A program made the translations under genes and the position numbers. Below the pieces are notes generated by a model that had not been told where the DNA came from, did no database searches, and worked only from the letters and a program-made list of their open reading frames with translations. 64,000 nt of DNA from Orychophragmus violaceus. Lineage: Eukaryota; Streptophyta; Magnoliopsida; Brassicales; Brassicaceae. Every line of letters starts with the position of its first letter. The first letter of the stretch is position 1. The DNA lies in assembly GCA_030180135.1 (NCBI GenBank), contig CM058231.1, positions 32,739,034-32,803,033 of the forward strand, given 5' to 3'. Shown in pieces: positions 1-13,054 of the stretch.

Positions 1-1228
1 ACTAGGAAAATAATAAGTAGAACGACTTGACCAAAGACAGAACATTAAAACTAATGTGGAATGATTCTTAGACTACTTTGACCAAATAATTTTTCTCTTG
101 AAGTGCTTGGTCGAATATGACTTGTGGGGCCACGAAATGTAGCTCCTATGGGACCTAGCAAGGTATCCTGGATGCCAAACATAAGTTTGCAAGCTTCTAA
201 TTCAAGTGGGCCTAGCAATCTTCAAGTAAGGGACCAGGTTTTCCAATTTAGGAAAATGAGATGTATCTTTCTGATCCGTTGGAAATTTTCTCTGATATAT
301 GGCTTGTTTGAAGGCTAGGAGATCCAGAAAGAAGCTCCAATTTGTTTCTGGTCAAAATCGTATCTGATATGGGCTGGGTGACTCAATATTTGGCTTCGAA
401 CACTACAAATTCTACCAGAACTATTGGTTTGTAAAATTCATATATTTTTCATATAAACCGGTTTTCAGATGATTCTAATTCTCCAAGCTTCTATGATGAA
501 GCATGCTTCCAGTAATATTTAGTTAACATATTAACTCCATCTGGTTCGTTTCGAAACTTCCTTTGACCGCAAGCATGTCCAAATCGTGTAAGCTTAAAAT
601 CCCTTGAGTTGAAAGTTGCATAACTTCTTCGACAAATCTCTGATTGAACTGATTCAACTTCAAGGTGTGCTCTAGATGAGGTGAGAATGTATCCCAAGTT
701 GAGTTTGTCTGAATATAAAGATCTCCGTTTGTTGATTTCAAGCTGAAATCAGGCGGTTCCTTCTTTGGCCTTTTTTCTTTGATCTGGTTCCTTGATTCAT
801 GAGGTGAGCCGGTCAAGGTCACATCAACCCCTCCCTGTTGAAAACGATTTGTCCTAAAATCTGGTTCTCCATTTCTCTCCTGGATTATGGGAAAGATTTT
901 GTCAACTCCAGCATCAAGAGATTGGCGCATGGTTGATTTCTTCTTAGGAATTTTCATCACATCCATGATTGCCTCCAGCACCTTGTCCTCCAAGCCATCA
1001 AAACGCTTTTGTCTCCTCAACCAATTCTAATCCTAGGTAACTCGTTGAGATCTCTTTTACTCAGCATGGTTGTAGTAATCAACTTCTGGTTTATTTCTAG
1101 TTGTTTTAGAAGGTCGAAAGCTTCTCCTAGGCCACACCTTTTCTTCTTCTTTTTGGCTCTTCTTCTTGCTAGATTTCTTCAAAATACCAAACATGATAAC
1201 CAGAATTAGAGTTTGATCTGATACCACT
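1..1228 (-). repeat. Array unit A1 (partial)
   Basis: Truncated by the window start. LTR-like part up to 826, internal part 827-1228. The primer-site region near 1215-1226 reads TGGTATCAGATC on the minus strand, one base off the 12-base site. Confidence 0.8.
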
Positions 1229-2820
1229 TTATGTGAACTTCCCAAGGAATCAGCACTCATAGTGTGGTTAGAAAAGGATATGCCTTCAATCACAAGCAAC
1301 TAGCTCGGATTAAGTGTATGTGGATCAATAGATCGCACAAGGGATGCGGAAGGCCCCTGATATTCCAACCACTTCTACTGACTGATATGACATACAAGTC
1401 TAGTTTAGGAAGGTTTGAAGAATGGATATGACTCACCAAACTTTAGAATGTTCACAAGGAACAAAATGAGATTGCTCTCAAAACATCAAAGATCAAATAA
1501 AATAAAAAGGTTTTTTTTATTGATTTCGAAATCCTACAATACTTATACATGATTTGTTGCATGAGAATGGTAAAAAAAACTACTTAGGAACTAGGAAAAT
1601 AATAAGTAGAAAGACTTGACCAAAGACTGAACATTAAAACTAATGTGGAATGATTCTTAGACTACTTTGACCAAATAATTTTTCCCTTGAAGTGCTTGGT
1701 CGAATCTGACTTGTGGGGCCACGAAATGTAGCTCCTATGGGACCTAGCAAGGTATCCTGGATGCCAAACATAAGTCTGCAAGCTTCTAATCCAAGTGGGC
1801 CTAGCAATCTTCAAGTAATGGACCAGGTTTTCCAATTTAGGAAAATGAGATGTATCTTTCTGATCCGTTGGAAATTTCCTCGGATATATGGCTTGTTAGA
1901 AGGCTAGGAGATCCATAAAGAAGCTCCAATTTCTTTCTGGTCGAAATCGTATCTGAGATGGGCTGGGTGACTCAATATTTGGCTTCGACGTGCACTACAG
2001 ACTCAAGCAGAACCATCAGATTGTAAAATTCATATATTTTTCATATAATCCGGTTTTCAGATGATTCCAATTCTCAAAGCTTTTATGATGAAGCATGCTG
2101 CAAGTAAAATTTGGTTAACATATTAACTCCATCTGGTTCGTTTCGAAACTTCTTTTAAACGCACGCATGTCCAAATTGTGTAAGCTTAAAATCCCCTGAG
2201 TTGAAAGTTGCATAACTTCTTTCACAGATCTCTGATTGAACTGATTCAACCTTAAGGTGTGCTATAGATGAGGTGAGAATGTATACCAAGTTGGGTTTGT
2301 CTGAATTTAAAGATCTCCGTTTGTTGATTTCAAGCTGAAATCCGGCGATTCCTTCTTTGGATTTTTTTTTCTTTAATCTGGTTCCTTGATTCATGAGGTG
2401 AGCCGGTCAAGGCCACATCAACCCCTCCCTATTTAAAACGATTTGTCCTAAAATCTGGTTCTCTATTTCTCTCTTGGATTATGGGTAAGATTTTGTCAAC
2501 TCCAGCATCAAGAGATTGGCGCATGGTTGATTTCTTCTCGGGATTTTCATCACATCCATGATTGCCTCCAGCATCTTGTCCTCTAAGTCATCAAAACTCT
2601 TTTGTCTCCTCAACAAATTCTAATCCTAAGTAACTCGTTGAGATCTCTTTTTCTCAGCATGGTTGTAGCAATCAACTTCTGGTTTATTTCTAGTTGTTTT
2701 AGAAGGTCGAAAGCTTCTCCTAGGCCACACCTTTCTTCTTCTTTTTGGGTCTTCTTCTTGCTAGATTTCTTAAAAATACCAAACATGATAACCAGACTTA
2801 AAGTGTGCTCCGATACAACT
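1229..2820 (-). repeat. Array unit A2
   Basis: Length 1592 bp. LTR-like 1229-2420, internal 2421-2820. The primer-site region is decayed (TTGTATCGGAGC on the minus strand). Confidence 0.8.
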
Positions 2821-4402
2821 TTATGTGAACTTCCCAAGGACTCAGAACTCTTAGTGTGGTTAGAAAAGGATATGCCTTCAATCACAAGCAACAAGCTCGG
2901 ATTAAGGTGATCTGGATCAATAGATCGTACAAGGGATGCGGAATGCCCATGATATTCCAACCTCTTCTACTGAATGATATGACACACAAGTCTAGTTTAG
3001 GAGGGTTTGAAGAATGTATATGACTCACCAAACTTTAGAATGTTCACAAGGAACAAAATGAGATTGCTCTCAAAACATCAAAGATCAAATAAAATAAAAA
3101 GGTTCTTTTTATTGATTTCGAAATCCTACAATACTTATACATGATTTATTGCATGAGAATGGTCAAACAAACTACTTTGGAATTAGGAAAATAATATGTA
3201 GAAGGACTTGCCAAAGACTGAACATTAAAACTAATGTGGAATGATTCATGGACTACTTTGACCAAATAATTTGTCCCTTGAAGTGCTTGATCGAATCTGA
3301 TTTGTTGGGCCACGAAATGTAGCTCCTATGGGAACTAGCAAGGTATCCTGGATCCCAAACATATGTCTGCGAGGTTCTAATCCAAGTGGGCCTAGCAATC
3401 TTCAAGTAATGGACCAAGTTGTCAAATTTAGGAAAATAAAATGTATCTTTCTGATCCGTTGGAAATTTCCTCTGATAATTGGCTTGTTAGAAGGCTAGGA
3501 GATCCAGAAAGAAGCTCCAATTTGTTTCTGGTCGAAATCGTATCTTAGATGGGCTGGGTGACTCAATATTTGGCTTCCACGTGCACTACGGACTCAAGCA
3601 GAACCATCAGTTTGTAAAATTCATATATGTTTTCATATAAACCGGTTTTCATCTCAAGGCTTCTAAGATGAAGTATGCTTCAAGTAATATTTGGTAAACA
3701 AATTAACTCCATCTGGTTCGTTTCTAAACTTCTTTTGAACGCACGCATGTCCAAATCGTGTAAGCTTAAAATCCCCTGAGTTGAAAGTTGCATAACTTCT
3801 TCGACATATCTCTGAATGAACTGATTCAACTTCAAGGTGTGCTCTAGATGAGGTGAGAATGTATCCCACGTTGGGTTTGTCTTAATATAAAGATCTCCAT
3901 TTGTTGATTTCAAGCTGAAATCAGGCGGTTTCTTCTTTGGCTTTTTTTTTCTTTGATCTGGTTCCTTGATTCATGAGGTGAGCCGGTCAAGGTCACATCA
4001 ACCCCTCTCTGTTGAAAACGATTTGTCCTAAAATCTGGTTCTCCATTTCTCTCTTGGATTATGGGTAAGATTTTGTCAACTCCAGCATCAAGAGATTGGC
4101 GCATGGTTGATTTCTTCTTGGGGATTTTCATCACATCCATGATTGCCTCCAGCACCTTGTCCTCCAAGCCATCAAAACGCTTTTGTCTCCTCAACCAATT
4201 CTGATCCTAAGTAACTCGTTGAGATCTCTTTTTCTCAGCATGGTTGTAGCAATCAACTTCTGGTTTATTTCTAGTTGTTTTAGAAGGTCGAAAGCTTCTC
4301 CTAGGCCACACCTTTTCTTCTTCTTTTTGGCTCTTCTTCTTGCTAGATTTCTTAATGATACCAAACATGATAACCAGACTTATAGTGTGCTCTGATACCA
4401 CT
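2821..4402 (-). repeat. Array unit A3
   Basis: Length 1582 bp. LTR-like 2821-4000, internal 4001-4402. The primer-site match TGGTATCAGAGC is intact. Its internal part is nearly identical to that of A5, 3148 bp downstream. Confidence 0.8.
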
Positions 4403-5974
4403 TCATGTGAACTTCCCAAGGACTCGGAATTCATAGCGTGGTTAGAAAAGGATATGCCTTCAATCACAAGCAACTAGCTCGGATTAAGGTTATGTGGATC
4501 AATAGATTGCACAAAGGATGCGGAAGACCCCTGATATTCCAACCACTTCTACTGAATGATATGACACACAAGTCTAGTTTAGGAGGGTTTGAAGAATGGA
4601 TATGACTCACCAAACTTTAGAATGTTCACAAGGAACAAAATGAGATTGCTCTCAAAACATAAAAGATCAAATAAAATAAAAAGGTTCTTGTTATTGATTT
4701 CGAAATCCTACAATACTTATACATGATTTCTTGCATGAGAATGGTCAAACAAACTACTTAGGAACTAGGAAAATAATAAGTAGAAAGACTTGACCTAGGA
4801 CTGAACATTAAAACTAATGTGGAATGATTCTTAGACTACTTTGACCAAATAATTTGTCCCCTGAAGTGCTTGTCGAATCAGACTTATGGGGACACGAAAT
4901 GTAGCTCCTATGGGACCTAGCAAGGTATCCTGGATGCCAAACATAAGTCTGCAAGCTTCTAATCCAAGTGGGCCTAGCAATCTTCAAGTAATGGAATAAG
5001 TTGTCCAATTTAGGAAAATGAGATGTATCTTTCCGATCCGTTGGAAATTTCCTTTGATAATTGGCTTGTTAGAAGGCTAGGATATCAAGAAAGAAGCTCC
5101 AATTTGTTTCAGGTCGAAATCGTATCTGAGATGGGCTGGGCGACTCGCACTACAGACTTAAGCAGAACTATCGGTTTGTAAAATTCATATATTTTTCATA
5201 TAAACCGGTTTTCAGATGATTCCAATTCTCAAAGCTTCTATGATGAAGCATGCTTCCAGTAAAATTTGGTTAACATATTAACTCCATCTGGTTCGTTTTA
5301 AAACTTCCTTTGAAGGCAAGCATGTCCAAATCGTGTAAGCTTAAAATCCCCTGATTTAAAAGTTGCATAACTTCTTCGACATATCTCTGAATGAACTGAT
5401 TCAACTTCAAGGTGTGCTCTAGATGAGGTGAGAATGTATCCCAAGTTGTGTGTGTCTGAATATAAATATCACTGTTTGGTTATTTCAAGCTGAAATCAGG
5501 CGGTTCCTTATTTGGCTTTTTTTTCTTTGATCTAGTTCCTTGATTCATGAGGTGAGCCGGTCAAGGTCACATCAACCCCTCCCTGTTTAAAATGATTTGT
5601 CCTCAAATCTGGTTCTCCAAAACTCTCTTTGATTATGGTTAATATTTTGCCAACTCCAGCATCAAGAGATTGGTGCATGGTTGATTTCTTCTTGGGGATT
5701 TTCATCACATCCATGATTGCCTCCAGCACCTAGTCCTCCAAGTCATCAAAACGCTTTTGTCTCCTAAACCAATTCTGATCTTATGTAACTCGTTGCGATC
5801 TCTTTTTCTCAGCATGGTTGTAGCAATCAACTTCTGGTTTATTTCTGGTTGTTTTAGAAGGCAAAAGCTTCTCCTTGGCCACACCATTTCTTCTTGTTTT
5901 TGGGTCTTCTTCTTGCTAGATTTCTTAAAAATACCAAAATGATAACCAGACTTAAAGTGTGCTCTGATACCACT
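4403..5974 (-). repeat. Array unit A4
   Basis: Length 1572 bp. LTR-like 4403-5574, internal 5575-5974. The primer site is intact. Almost identical to A6; the few differences include a G/A near 4797 against 7945. Confidence 0.8.
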
Positions 5975-7550
5975 TTATGTGAACTTCCCAAGGACCCAGA
6001 ACTCTTATTGTGGTTAGAAAAGGATATGCGTTCAAATACAAGCAACAAGCTCGGATTAAGGTGATGTGGATCGATAGATCGTACAAGGGATGCGGAATGC
6101 CCCTGATATTCCAACCTCTTCTACTGAATGATATGACACACAAGTCTAGTTTAGGAGGGTTTGAAGAATGTATATGACTCACTAAACTTTAGAATGTTCA
6201 CAAGGAACAAAATGAGATTGCTCTCAAAACATAAAAGATCAAATAAAATAAAAAGGTTCTTGTTATTGATTTCGAAATCCTACAATACTTATACATGATT
6301 TCTTGCATGAGAATGGTCAAACAAACTACTTAGGAACTAGGAAAATAATAAGTAGAACGACTTTACCAAAGACTGAACATTAAAACTAATGTGGAATGAT
6401 TCTAGGACTAGTTTGACCAAATAATTAGTCTTTTGAAGTGCTTGGTCGAATCTGACTTGTTGGGCCACCAAATGTAGCTCCTATGGGACCTAGAAAGGTA
6501 TCTTGGATGCCAAACATAACTCTGCAAGCTTCTAATCCAAGTGGGCCTAGCAATCTTCAAGTAATGGACCAAGTTGTCAAATTTAGGAAAATGAGATGTA
6601 TCTTTCCGATCCGTTGGAAATTTCCTTTGATAATTGGCTTGTTAGAAGGCTAGGAGATCAAGAAAGAAGCTCCAATTTGTTTCAGGTCGAAATCGTATCT
6701 GAGATGGGCTGGGCGACTCACACTACAGACTCAAGCAGAACTATCGGTTTGTAAAATTCATATATTTTTCATATAAACCGGTTTTCAGATGATTCCAATT
6801 CTCAAAGCTTCTATGATGAAGCATGCTTCCAGTAAAATTTGGTTAACATATTAACTCCATCTGGTTCGTTTCAAAACTTCCTTTGAAGGCAAGCATGTCC
6901 AAATCGTGTAAGCTTAAAATCCCCTGATTTAAAAGTTGCCTAACTTCTTCGACATATCTCTGAATGAACTGATTTAACTTCAAGGTGTGCTCTAGATGAG
7001 GTTAGAATGTATCCCAAGTTGGGTTTGTCTGAATATAAAGATATCCGTTTGTTGATTTCAAGCTGAAATCAGGTGGTTCCTTCTTTGGCTTTTTTTTTCT
7101 TTGATCTGGTTCCTTGATTCATGAGGTGAGCCGGTCAAGGTCACATCAACCCCTCTCTGTTGAAAACGATTTGTCCTAAAATCTGGTTCTCCATTTCTCT
7201 CTTGGATTATGGGTAAGATTTTGTCAACTCCAGCATCAAGAGATTGGCGCATGGTTGATTTCTTCTTGGGGATTTTCATCACATCCATGATTGCCTCCAG
7301 CACCTTGTCCTCCAAGCCATCAAAACGCTTTTGTCTCCTCAACCAATTCTGATCCTAAGTAACTCGTTGAGATCTCTTTTTCTCAGCATGGTTGTAGCAA
7401 TCAACTTCTGGTTTATTTCTAGTTGTTTTAGAAGGTCGAAAGCTTCTCCTAGGCCACACCTTTTCTTCTTCTTTTTGGCTCTTCTTCTTGCTAGATTTCT
7501 TAATAATACCATTCATGATAACCAGACTTATAGTGTGCTCTGATACAACT
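5975..7550 (-). repeat. Array unit A5
   Basis: Length 1576 bp. LTR-like 5975-7148, internal 7149-7550. The primer-site region reads TTGTATCAGAGC. The internal part matches that of A3. Confidence 0.8.
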
Positions 7551-9123
7551 TCATGTGAACTTCCCAAGGACTCGGAATTCATAGCGTGGTTAGAAAAGGA
7601 TATGCCTTCAATCACAAGCAACTAGCTCGGATTAAGGTTATGTGGATCAATAGATTGCACAAAGGATGCGGAAGACCCCTGATATTCCAACCACTTCTAC
7701 TGAATGATATGACACACAAGTCTAGTTTAGGAGGGTTTGAAGAATGGATATGACTCACCAAACTTTAGAATGTTCACAAGGAACAAAATGAGATTGCTCT
7801 CAAAACATAAAAGATCAAATAAAATAAAAAGGTTCTTGTTATTGATTTCGAAATCCTACAATACTTATACATGATTTCTTGCATGAGAATGGTCAAACAA
7901 ACTACTTAGGAACTAGGAAAATAATAAGTAGAAAGACTTGACCTAAGACTGAACATTAAAACTAATGTGGAATGATTCTTAGACTACTTTGACCAAATAA
8001 TTTGTCCCCTGAAGTGCTTGTCGAATCAGACTTATGGGGACACGAAATGTAGCTCCTATGGGACCTAGCAAGGTATCCTGGATGCCAAACATAAGTCTGC
8101 AAGCTTCTAATCCAAGTGGGCCTAGCAATCTTCAAGTAATGGAATAAGTTGTCCAATTTAGGAAAATGAGATGTATCTTTCCGATCCGTTGGAAATTTCC
8201 TTTGATAATTGGCTTGTTAGAAGGCTAGGAGATCAAGAAAGAAGCTCCAATTTGTTTCAGGTCGAAATCGTATCTGAGATGGGCTGGGCGACTCGCACTA
8301 CAGACTTAAGCAGAACTATCGGTTTGTAAAATTCATATATTTTTCATATAAACCGGTTTTCAGATGATTCCAATTCTCAAAGCTTCTATGATGAAGCATG
8401 CTTCCAGTAAAATTTGGTTAACATATTAACTCCATCTGGTTCGTTTTAAAACTTCCTTTGAAGGCAAGCATGTCCAAATCGTGTAAGCTTAAAATCCCCT
8501 GATTTAAAAGTTGCATAACTTCTTCGACATATCTCTGAATGAACTGATTCAACTTCAAGGTGTGCTCTAGATGAGGTGAGAATGTATCCCAAGTTGTGTG
8601 TGTCTGAATATAAATATCACTGTTTGGTTATTTCAAGCTGAAATCAGGTGGTTCCTTATTTGGCTTTTTTTTCTTTGATCTAGTTCCTTGATTCATGAGG
8701 TGAGCCGGTCAAGGTCACATCAACCCCTCCCTGTTTAAAATGATTTGTCCTCAAATCTGGTTCTCCAAAACTCTCTTTGATTATGGTTAATATTTTGCCA
8801 ACTCCAGCATCAAGAGATTGGTGCATGGTTGATTTCTTCTTGGGGATTTTCATCACATCCATGATTGCCTCCAGCACCTAGTCCTCCAAGTCATCAAAAC
8901 GCTTTTGTCTCCTAAACCAATTCTGATCTTATGTAACTCGTTGCGATCTCTTTTTCTCAGCATGGTTGTAGCAATCAACTTCTGGTTTATTTCTGGTTGT
9001 TTTAGAAGGCAAAAGCTTCTCCTTGGCCACACCATTTCTTCTTGTTTTTGGGTCTTCTTCTTGCTAGATTTCTTAAAAATACCAAACATGACAACCAGAC
9101 TTAAAGTGTACTCTGATACCACT
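7551..9123 (-). repeat. Array unit A6
   Basis: Length 1573 bp. LTR-like 7551-8722, internal 8723-9123. Near-duplicate of A4 at an offset of 3148 bp. Confidence 0.8.
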
Positions 9124-10679
9124 TTATGTGAACTTCCCAAGGACCCAAAACTCTTATTGTGGTTAGAAAAGGATATGCGTTCAAATACAAGCAACAAGCT
9201 CGGATTAAGGTGATGTGGATCGATAGATCGTACAAGGGATGCGAAATGCCCCTGATATTCCAACCTCTTCTACTGAATGATATGACACACAAGTCTAGTT
9301 TAGGAGGGTTTGAAGAATGTATATGACTCACCAAACTTTAGAATGTTCACAAGGAACAAAATGAGATTGCTCTCAAAACATAAAAGATCAAATAAAATAA
9401 AAAGGTTCTTGTTATTGATTTCGAAATCCTACAATACTTATACATGATTTCTTGCATGAGAATGGTCAAACAAACTACTTAGGAACTAGGAAAATAATAA
9501 GTAGAACGACTTTACCAAAGACTGAACATTAAAACTAATGTGGAATGATTCTAGGACTAGTTTGACCAAATAATTAGTCTTTTGAAGTGCTTGGTCGAAT
9601 CTGACTTGTTGGGCCACCAAATATAGCTCCTATGGGACTTAGAAAGGTATCTTGGATGCCAAACATAACTCTGCAAGCTTCTAATCCAAGTGGGCCTAGC
9701 AATCTTCAAGTAATGGACCCAGCAGATGTATCTTTCCGATCCGTTGGAAATTTCCTTTGATAATTGGCTTGTTAGAAGGCTAGGTGATTAAGAAAGAAGC
9801 TCCAATTTGTTTCAGGTCGAAATCGTATCTGAGATGGGCTGGGCGACTCGCACTACAGACTCAAGCAGAACTATCGGTTTGTAAAATTCATATATTTTTC
9901 ATATAAACCGGTTTTCAGATGATTCCAATTCTCAAAGCTTCTATGATGAAGCATGCTTCCAGTAAAATTTGGTTAACATATTAACTCCATCTGGTTCGTT
10001 TCAAAACTTCCTTTGAAGGCAAGCATGTCCAAATCGTGTAAGCTTAAAATCCCCTGATTTAAAAGTTGCATAACTTCTTCGACAGATCTCTGATTGAACT
10101 GATTCAACTTCGAGGTGTGCTCTAGATGAGGTGAGAATGTATCCCAAGTTGGGTTTGTCTGAATATAAAGATATCCGTTTGTTGATTTCAAGCAGAAATC
10201 AGGCGGTTCCTTCTTTGGCTTTTTTTCTCTTTGATCTGGTTCCTTGATTCATGAGGTGAGTCAGTCGAGGTTACATAACCCCTCCCTGTTAAAAATGATT
10301 TGTCCTCAAATCTGGTTCTCCATTTCTCTCTTGGATTATGGGTAATATTTTGTCAACTCCAGCATCAAGAGATTGGCGCATGGTTGATTTCTTCTTGGGG
10401 ATTTTCATCACATCCATGATTGCCTCCAGCACCTTGTCTTCTGAGTCATCAAAACGTCTTTGTCTCCTCAACAAATTCTAATCCTATGTAACTTGTTGAG
10501 ATCTCTTTTTCTCAGCATGGTTGTAGCAATAAACTTCTGGTTTATTTCTAGTTGTTTTAGAAGGTCGAAAGCTTCTCCTTGGCCACGCCTTTTCTTCTTC
10601 TTTTTGGGTCTTTTTCTTGCTAGATTTCTTAAAAAGACCAAACATGATAACCAGACTTAGAGTGTGCTCTGATACAACT
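9124..10679 (-). repeat. Array unit A7
   Basis: Length 1556 bp. LTR-like 9124-10278 (start mutated to TTATG on the minus strand), internal 10279-10679. A deletion of about 23 bp near 9719 separates it from A5. Confidence 0.8.
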
Positions 10680-10740
10680 TTATGTGAACTTCCCAAGGAC
10701 TCGAAACTCTTAGTGTGGTTAGAAAAGGATATGCCTTCTA
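10680..10740 (-). repeat. Array unit A8 (61-bp stub)
   Basis: Last recognisable block-A sequence. It stops at GATATGCCTTC, where the LINE begins. About 110 bp of unit sequence expected before the next satellite (16657) is missing. Confidence 0.75.
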
Positions 10741-10864
10741 TCTTTCTTTTTTTTTTTGAATCAATGTAAAATTATATTGAATCAAAGACATCTTTACAAC
10801 ATTGTGTTTTTACTTTTCCGAACATGATATTGTGAAAAATTTAACTGAAAGGACTAGGAACTCC

Positions 10865-11236
10865 TCATCTAGAATTTAACCAAACACCCATGTAATCATC
10901 AAATCTTCTATCTCCCATCATTCGAATGGAAGATATACGATTTTGTACATTCTTTTCAATCCTCCTTGCAAGCTGAGTAGCTGAGTTGAGAGGTTCACCA
11001 TGTTTTCGTCCATTACGCTCCCTCCAAATCGAGTGGATGGCTAGTTGAAAGCTGTATCGCAACAGGAACATAGTACGCTCATTCAATGTCGTGTCCGTTA
11101 GGAGCTGCAAATTATCATCCCATAACAAAGAGTATCTGTGCCCCAAAAGCTTCTGTACCAAACTTCCCCATATCTCTCCCGCGTAGACGCATTCGAAGGT
11201 GGCTTCGAGATTCATTCGCTTTTTGACAGAGAACAC
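10865..11236 (-). pseudogene. LINE C-terminal zinc-binding tail
   Basis: In-phase continuation of the zf-RVT-like region after a frameshift: the residues FECVYAGEIWGSL follow the CX2C...H half encoded upstream. It ends at a stop at 10865, about 110 bp before the A-tail, so the natural ORF2 C-terminus and a short 3' UTR are both present. Confidence 0.75.
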
Positions 11237-12683
11237 ACTTTGGGTCTGCCCTTGTGTTCCATTTCACCATTCGTACCCCAGTGGATAGCTTGTTTAGAGT
11301 TGCCAACCATGTTATAAAAGAGTATCTTGGTGTAGCGTATCGAAACCAAATCCCCTCTGACCAGTCTCGGATAGAAGAAGCTGTTCGAGTAGCGAGCCAA
11401 GTATCTTTGGACTTGAATCTGTCTATGTATTTCCCTGCACTGTTTTTCCAGAGGACACGATCCTCCTTATCATTGCAGTTTATTCTCAGACTTTCGATCT
11501 CGTCTTCAATGGAGCATAGTAGCTCCATACGATGATTTCTCTTCTGATGCGTTTTGAGAACGACTTCCATCGTAGGGTTTATGTTTATGCCGAGGTCAAT
11601 GAATCCTCTCTGACCAGTGAGATCATAGATTCTGCCTAAAGAAGACCAGCAATCAAACCAGAATGAAACTTTCCGCCCATTACCGACCTCAACCTTGAAG
11701 AAACTGTCCGCTAGTGTTCGATATTTCAACAACTTTTTCCAAATCCAACTACCCAATGACGAACTCTCTTTAACCGCCCAGAAGGATCCCTTTCGAATAA
11801 TATACATTCTTATCCAGCTTACCCACAATGAATCACCAGAGACAATACGCCATATCAATTTCAAACAAGTAACTTTATTCACCTCTTTCAAAGACCTAAG
11901 GCCGAGACCTCCTTCTTCTCTTGGCTTGCATACATCAGTCCACGCAACCTTGGCTTTATGAGCTTTAAGATCAGGACCAGACCAAAGAAAGGCAGAACAG
12001 ATCTTGTCTATTTCTTTGATGCAGTCCGCTGGCAGTCGAAACGCAGCCATCCAGAAATTTGTAAGGCTGTGTATGACTGATCCGATGAGCTGAAGGCGAC
12101 CTGCAAATGAGAGATATCGAGCTGTCCAACTTGATATTCTTGATCTGATTGTTTCAATTAGAGGGGAGTAATCGCTTGAATTCATCTTCTTTGTCAAGAG
12201 AGGCAATCCAAGGTAGCGTACCGGTAATGCTCCAGACCCGAAGGGAAAGCTTCGCAGAATGTCTCTCTGATCATTTTCCACTACTCCAGCCAAGTAAATT
12301 GTGGATTTTTCTATACTGATTCGAAGGCCAGATATATCCACAAACTGTTGGAACACTTTTAGAACTTCCTCGATCGATTTCTTTTTCCCATCAGTAAATA
12401 CTAAGAGGTCGTCGGCAAAGCATAAATGTGTGAGCTCCAATTTTTTACAAGATGGATGGTATCCAATCTTATTTTCCACAGCAGCTTTATCAATCATCTT
12501 CGAGAGAACATTCATACTGATCACAAATAAGTATGGTGAAAGGGAGCTTCCTTGCCGTAATCCACGTTCACTTCTGAATAGGCCTGCCAACTCTCCGTTA
12601 ACTTGAACAGAGAAGGACGCTGTAGTAATACATAATTCGAGGGGATGTTCATGGCCGCCAGAGTCGATAAAAGGAAGGACCAT
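11115..12683 (-). pseudogene. LINE reverse transcriptase palm/thumb and zinc-binding region
   Basis: The longest remaining LINE frame (522 codons). It carries the primer-grip region GLRQGSSLSPYLF and the catalytic FADDLLVF box (about 12404-12420). After that come the thumb and the long C-terminal region usual for plant L1 elements, and then CVLCQKANESRSH, the start of the zf-RVT zinc-binding domain. A frameshift near 11200 separates the rest of that domain. The catalytic DD pair is intact, so the loss of function comes from the frameshifts rather than the active site. Confidence 0.85.
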
Positions 12684-13054
12684 TGAACTGAGTCAAACGC
12701 CTTCGAAATATCGATTTTCATTGCACATCTCGTCGCTATATTATCCTTGTGATAATTCTTAACGAGTTCTGAAGCTAGAAGGACATTTTCAACCAGATAT
12801 CGGTCTTTTACGAAGGCTGACTGAGACTGAGAAATAAAATCTGGTAGCAGACCTTTTAAGCTGTTTGCGAGAATCTTCGAAATGACCTTGTACATCACAT
12901 TGCAAAGAGATATAGGACGATAGTCCTTCATCTCCGTTGCATCGTTCTTTTTGCGTATAAGTGCCAGAATAGTAGTATTGACTGCTTTCGGAATAAACCC
13001 TTTGAGAAAAAAGATTGGATCGCAACCACAAAATCCTTCCCAACAACTGACCAT
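12521..13054 (-). pseudogene. LINE reverse transcriptase, fingers/palm part
   Basis: Continues the reverse transcriptase after a frameshift. Motifs are DYRPISLCNVMYKVI, QSAFVKDR and the palm motif A KIDISKAFDSVQW, whose first aspartate is catalytic in this family. Homology stops near residue AAMNIP (about 12640), where an out-of-frame deletion of roughly 15-20 bp moves the coding sequence to the next frame. Everything after that point in this frame is off-frame readthrough. Confidence 0.85.

Larger units (their letters stand above)
1..10740 (-). repeat. Tandem array block A, about 1.58-kb units (CRM-like LTR + internal)
   Basis: About seven head-to-tail units (1556-1592 bp) continue off the left window edge and are cut by a LINE at the right. 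On the minus strand each unit reads as an LTR-like segment beginning TGATGTGACC and ending near GTTCACAT, then a primer-site-like TGGTATCAGAGC (exact in the units ending near 4400 and 5975), then about 0.4 kb internal sequence. The internal part ends in a reading frame with the residues FQQGGVDV, whose last codons run into the LTR start, as in CRM-clade chromoviruses. The family link is an inference from these landmarks. Block A differs from B and C by many substitutions and by small indels. Confidence 0.85.
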
